Positions 39,920 to 43,405 of a DNA stretch of 43,405 nt are shown here, in pieces. This stretch comes from an uncultured Prevotella sp. (GTDB lineage: Bacteria > Bacteroidota > Bacteroidia > Bacteroidales > Bacteroidaceae). A program made the translations under genes and the position numbers. A model generated the notes under the pieces. That model worked only from the letters and a program-made list of their open reading frames with translations. It ran no database searches and was not told the origin of the DNA. The first letter of the stretch is position 1; each line of letters starts with the position of its first letter. The DNA lies in assembly GCA_900546575.1 (NCBI GenBank), contig URDM01000017.1, forward strand, positions 1 to 43,405. Reading direction: 5' to 3'.

Positions 39920-41158
39920 ATGAAAAGAAAGAACATAAAGCGGATGCGCCACCTGCTGCATGCAGCACGGTGGATGCACAAGCACACGGCATGGATACGC
40001 AGAGCAGCTATGTGGACTGCACACAAGCTGAGATTTCTGCGTGTGCTCGGCGTGCTCAATCCGCTGCGCTACATCAAGACACTCGACTGGTATATTATAC
40101 GCAAGTTCATCGGAACGTACATCTACTCCATTGCGCTCATCATATCAATCAGTATCGTATTCGATGTCAACGAGAACCTCTCGAAGTTTACGCAATACCA
40201 TGCACCGCTCAAGGCCATCGTATTCGACTATTACGCCAACTTCGTGCCCTACTTCGCCAACTTGTTCAGTCCGCTGTTCGTGTTCATTGCCGTGATTTTC
40301 TTCACGTCAAAACTGGCATCCAACTCCGAAATCATCTCCATGCTCGCAGCCGGAGTGTCGTTCAAGCGACTCATGCGTCCTTATATGATTTCGTGCGTGC
40401 TCATATCTTCGCTCTCGTTCTTCCTCGCATCCTACATCATTCCGCACGGCACTATCGTCAAGCAGAACTTCGAGTCGATGTACAAGAACAAGCGACTCAA
40501 CACCTCAGCCGACAATGTTATGCTGCAAGTAGACCGTGGAGTGATTGCCTACATACAGCACTATGACAACAACTACAAGAAAGGCTACGGATTCTCGCTC
40601 GACAAGTTTGAGAACAAGAAGCTCGTCAGCCACCTCACGGCAATGGAGGCACAGTATGATACCATCAGCGACTCCAAGTATCATTGGACCGTAAGCAACT
40701 GGAAGATACGCGAAATGCGCGGACTTAAGGAGCACATCACCAGCGGCTCAAAGCTCGACACAATGATTGTAATGGAACCTACCGACCTCGTCTACTCAAA
40801 GGGTCAGCAGGAAACATTCACCTCGCCCGAGCTGAAGGAGTATATCTCCAAGCAGATTGACCGAGGCAGCAGCAACGTTGTGCAGTATCAGGTGGAGTAT
40901 CACAAGCGTATTGCCGCCTCATTTGCCTCGTTCATCCTCACCATTATCGGCCTGTCGCTGTCGTCACGCAAGCGAAAGGGAGGTATGGGTATGTATTTGG
41001 GCATTGGCTTGGCACTCAGTTTCGGCTACATCCTCCTGCAAACCGTATCATCCACATTCGCCATCAATGCAGGCATGCCACCGATGCTGGCAGCATGGAT
41101 ACCAAACATCACATTCGCCATCGTAGCATACTTCTGCTACAGAAAGGCACCCAATTAA
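39920..41158 (+). CDS. LptF/LptG family permease
   Basis: A 412-residue inner-membrane subunit of the LPS transport ABC system, which extracts LPS and passes it to LptC/LptA. Six membrane segments are seen: two before residue 125 and one near 150-170 (SCVLISSLSFFLASYII), then a periplasmic beta-jellyroll domain (about 190-310), then three near 325-405. The family start is usually close to the TLDWYIIRKFIGTYIYSI segment; here about 50 basic residues precede it (MKRKNIKRMRHLLHAARW). Internal ATGs at 39944 or 40010 are alternatives. Bacteroidetes often carry two such genes, so F or G cannot be assigned. It is co-directional with lon and tgt. Confidence 0.92.
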   Translation: MKRKNIKRMRHLLHAARWMHKHTAWIRRAAMWTAHKLRFLRVLGVLNPLRYIKTLDWYIIRKFIGTYIYSIALIISISIVFDVNENLSKFTQYHAPLKAIVFDYYANFVPYFANLFSPLFVFIAVIFFTSKLASNSEIISMLAAGVSFKRLMRPYMISCVLISSLSFFLASYIIPHGTIVKQNFESMYKNKRLNTSADNVMLQVDRGVIAYIQHYDNNYKKGYGFSLDKFENKKLVSHLTAMEAQYDTISDSKYHWTVSNWKIREMRGLKEHITSGSKLDTMIVMEPTDLVYSKGQQETFTSPELKEYISKQIDRGSSNVVQYQVEYHKRIAASFASFILTIIGLSLSSRKRKGGMGMYLGIGLALSFGYILLQTVSSTFAINAGMPPMLAAWIPNITFAIVAYFCYRKAPN

Positions 41159-41159
41159 A

Positions 41160-41320
41160 ATGTTGAATTAGGAATGTGGAGTGTTGAATTGTCGGCTTTG
41201 CCGATTACAAATTAAACAATGTTGATTTAATTAATTGCCACTCAACACTCCACATTTCAAATTCAACATTGCGGTCTTACCGCAACTATTCAACATTCAA
41301 CACTCAACACTCAACATTTC
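41160..41320. repeat. Inverted arms with 7-bp repeats between the lptF/G and helicase genes
   Basis: Arms near 41160-41190 and 41239-41270 (AATGTTGAATT and GTGGAGTGTTGA with complements) can form an imperfect stem of about 30 bp enclosing a small GC hairpin CGGC-TTTG-CCG style. Heptads CAACATT, CAACACT, CAACACT, CAACATT follow at 41291-41318, up to the helicase leader. No promoter of the usual type is seen in this 167-base gap. Confidence 0.7.
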
Positions 41321-41325
41321 TAACA

Positions 41326-43149
41326 ATGTATTTCGACGAAACACAACTCAACGACCATGTGCTTGATGCACTATACGACATGCGCTTTGACGTATGCACC
41401 CCCATACAGGAACAATGTATTCCGCCTATACTCGAAGGCCGCGACCTTCTTGGTGTAGCACAGACTGGTACGGGCAAGACCGCTGCCTATCTGCTGCCTA
41501 TCCTCTCGCGTCTTGACGACGGCGGATTCCCTAAGGACGCTATCAACTGTGTCATAATGAGCCCGACACGTGAGCTGGCTCAACAGATCGACCAGGCCAT
41601 GCAGGGCTTTGGCTATTATCTCGACGGCGTTAGCAGCGTAGCTGTATATGGCGGCAACGACGGCAACCGCTACGATCAGGAACTCAAGAGTTTTCAGATG
41701 GGTGCCGACGTAGTCATTGCCACCCCCGGACGTCTTATCAGCCATATCTCACTCGGTTCTGCCGACCTCAGCCGCGTAAGCTTCTTCGTTCTCGACGAGG
41801 CAGACCGCATGCTCGACATGGGATTCTCTGAAGACATAAAGATGATTGCAAGCAAGTTGCCCCCTACTTGCCAGACCATCATGTTCTCGGCCACTATGCC
41901 CGAGAAGATTGAAGAACTCGCCAAAACTCTGCTCAAGAATCCCGTAGAAGTGAAGATAGCCGTAAGCAAGCCTGCCGAGAAAATCAAGCAGACAGCCTAC
42001 GTTTGCTACGAAACACAGAAGATTGGCATCATCAAGGACCTCTTCCGTAAGGGCGACCTCAACCGTGTCATCATTTTCTCTGGCAAGAAGCAGAAAGTGA
42101 AGGCCATCAACCGCACTCTGCAGCAGATGAAGATAAATTCGGGTGAGATGCACTCCGACCTTGAGCAGGCTGAGCGCGACGAAATACTCTATAAGTTCAA
42201 GACCGGACAGATCGATGTACTCGTAGCTACAGACATCGTTGCACGTGGCATCGACATCGACGACATAGCAATGGTCATCAACTTCGATGTGCCTCACGAT
42301 CCCGAAGACTATGTTCACCGCATAGGTCGTACAGCACGTGCCGAGCGCGATGGTGTTGCCATCACTTTTGTAAGCGACGAGGAAATTTACAGCTTCAAGC
42401 AGATTGAGAAGTTTCTCGACCGTGAGGTTGAAAAGGTGGCATTGCCTGAAGGATTGGGCGAAGCACCCGACTATAACGCTCCGCGAGGCAAAGGCAAGTC
42501 CGACCGCAACAGCCGTGGACGTGGACGAAGCAAGAAACCGACAACCGACAAGCAGACTACTGAAGGCGAGAAGAAGCCTCGCAACAACCGCCGACGCAAA
42601 CCACAAAATGCTGACAGCAACGCTGAGCAGTCTGCTAACACCACAACGGGCAATGCCGAGCAGCCAACAATCGGTAACTCACAACAACCAGACAACTCAA
42701 ACAACAAAGCTGACAACACCCAGCCCGATGGCGAGAAGAAGCCACGCAACAAACGCAACCGTAAGCCTCGCCGCCGACCTGAGAGCAGCGAGACAACTGG
42801 CGAACAGAACAACCCTAACGAGCAGAAGACAGACAAGGAACAGAAGCCTCGTAGCGAAAAGAAAACTCGTGGCGAACAAAAAACTCGTGGCGAGCAGAAG
42901 CCAGACAACGAACATAAGTCAAATAACGACAGAAAGCCAAACAACCGTAAGCGTCAGAACACTGAACAGAAGTCTGAAGGCGAGCAGAAGTCACGTCGAC
43001 AACAACAGCGCCGCAACAGCCGTAAGCCTAATACTCCAAAGGCAGAACCTACGCCAAACGTGCCCGCTGTAAAGCAAACAAGTGCTATCACAAAGATTCT
43101 GACAAAACCTATCAGCTGGCTAAAGTCGCTCGGCAAAAAGAAAGACTAA
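41326..43149 (+). CDS. DEAD-box RNA helicase with a long basic low-complexity tail
   Basis: A 607-residue ATP-dependent RNA helicase. Motifs in order: Q motif FDVCTPIQEQ (residues 21-30), motif I AQTGTGKT (45-52), PTRELAQQ, TPGRLI, DEAD (157-160), SAT, VATDIVARGIDI and HRIGRTAR. From about residue 385 a tail of some 220 residues is rich in Lys, Arg, Asn, Gln and Glu, with repeats of the type GEKKPRNxRxRKP and GEQKxR. Such tails bind RNA non-specifically and can drive condensate formation in other DEAD proteins. The start at 41326 (MYFDETQLND) is used because the upstream extension is read from 7-bp repeats. A terminator follows 47 bases after the stop. Confidence 0.95.
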   Translation: MYFDETQLNDHVLDALYDMRFDVCTPIQEQCIPPILEGRDLLGVAQTGTGKTAAYLLPILSRLDDGGFPKDAINCVIMSPTRELAQQIDQAMQGFGYYLDGVSSVAVYGGNDGNRYDQELKSFQMGADVVIATPGRLISHISLGSADLSRVSFFVLDEADRMLDMGFSEDIKMIASKLPPTCQTIMFSATMPEKIEELAKTLLKNPVEVKIAVSKPAEKIKQTAYVCYETQKIGIIKDLFRKGDLNRVIIFSGKKQKVKAINRTLQQMKINSGEMHSDLEQAERDEILYKFKTGQIDVLVATDIVARGIDIDDIAMVINFDVPHDPEDYVHRIGRTARAERDGVAITFVSDEEIYSFKQIEKFLDREVEKVALPEGLGEAPDYNAPRGKGKSDRNSRGRGRSKKPTTDKQTTEGEKKPRNNRRRKPQNADSNAEQSANTTTGNAEQPTIGNSQQPDNSNNKADNTQPDGEKKPRNKRNRKPRRRPESSETTGEQNNPNEQKTDKEQKPRSEKKTRGEQKTRGEQKPDNEHKSNNDRKPNNRKRQNTEQKSEGEQKSRRQQQRRNSRKPNTPKAEPTPNVPAVKQTSAITKILTKPISWLKSLGKKKD

Positions 43150-43195
43150 AGTATATTAGATACGAAATAATATAGTTCTTTAGATATAACCCTCT

Positions 43196-43238
43196 AAACG
43201 GGGCAGAACTCCACACCGGTTTTCTGCCCCGTTTTTTT
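43196..43238 (+). terminator. Intrinsic terminator after the helicase gene
   Basis: Perfect 13-bp inverted repeat AAACGGGGCAGAA (43196-43208) / TTCTGCCCCGTTT (43222-43234) around a 13-base loop, followed by further Ts. Confidence 0.92.
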
Positions 43239-43343
43239 GCAATCTATTTTTAGAATAAATTTATAGCTGACAATAATATACAATAAGTGAGACACTTTAT
43301 ACAATACGTTTATTTAGATACATAAATCTACCTGTTGGCGGAA

Positions 43344-43405
43344 TTAATTTAGTGCATACTTAATTCTGCCAATGGGCTTGTCGTTAATGAAGTTTACGTA
43401 TTGCA
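43344..43405 (-). CDS. Possible C-terminal end of a minus-strand gene running out of the window
   Basis: Reading leftwards from the edge, one frame gives about 19 residues ending FINDKPIGRIKYALN before TAA at 43346-43344. The composition is protein-like and the position, convergent with the helicase, is plausible. Too short to identify. The same bases form an inverted repeat (43335-43347 with 43360-43372, one mismatch), so this may instead be a structured non-coding element. 43239-43343 is AT-rich and holds nothing that I recognise. Confidence 0.3.
   Translation of the reverse strand, partial: QYVNFINDKPIGRIKYALN

Overview
The window looks like the chromosome of a Bacteroidales bacterium, most probably Prevotellaceae. 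Four signs point there: promoters with the Bacteroidetes pattern TTTG, 18-21 bases, TAnnTTTG; start codons without Shine-Dalgarno sequences; lineage-typical families (DUF4199, DUF6048/DUF6452-like pair, PorT-like barrel, GH130_2, GH20, a PurF-like protein starting MGG); and the gene order lon-tgt-lptF/G. It is mostly housekeeping and sugar-catabolism DNA. I see no prophage, transposase gene, plasmid function, CRISPR-Cas or polysaccharide utilisation locus with SusC/D.

Layout. 1-677 (minus) is the start of a DXS/transketolase-like gene cut by the window edge. 860-3064 (minus) is a secreted dipeptidyl peptidase IV, divergent from a radical SAM protein (3218-4129). 4168-8893 (minus) is a xylose unit transcribed xylB, xylA, xylE. 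9303-13255 (plus) holds glnS, a TPR protein and a DedA protein. 13485-22627 is all minus: a FlaA1/WbpM-type nucleotide-sugar dehydratase, a YeiH-type exporter, a PurF-like protein lacking the glutaminase cysteine, a GH130 mannoside phosphorylase with its MFS transporter, an unknown protein and a flavin reductase. 22969-23649 is an outer-membrane barrel protein. 24236-24504 (minus) is a compact unit of promoter, SRP RNA, tRNA-Thr(TGT) and terminator. 24638-29097 (plus) runs DUF4199, GT2, a lipoprotein, DUF6048, ApbE, Crp/Fnr. 29214-33894 (plus) is a tightly overlapping operon: M3 peptidase, dCMP deaminase, S41 protease, 5-formyl-THF cyclo-ligase. 33908-35932 (minus) is a secreted GH20 hexosaminidase. 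36320-43149 (plus) is lon, tgt, lptF/G and a DEAD-box helicase with a long basic tail.

How genes work together. XylE imports xylose, XylA isomerises it and XylB phosphorylates xylulose. The GH130 enzyme and its transporter, with the unlinked GH20 hexosaminidase, fit salvage of N-glycan core sugars (Man-GlcNAc and GlcNAc). DPP IV and the M3 dipeptidyl carboxypeptidase fit a peptide-using metabolism.

The most unusual content is between the genes. Six intergenic sites carry short tandem arrays with a period of 22 bp (one is 21-22). Three share a 16-bp near-palindrome (AAAAGGACTCCTTTTG type) separated by 6-bp variable spacers; another has a different palindromic core at the same spacing. There are also seven REP-like hairpins, several beginning with GTAG, two of them arranged as inverted pairs; tracts with a 7-bp period at several sites; and G/C-rich palindromes at three places. 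I know of no described function for the 22-bp arrays and rate them the best lead here.
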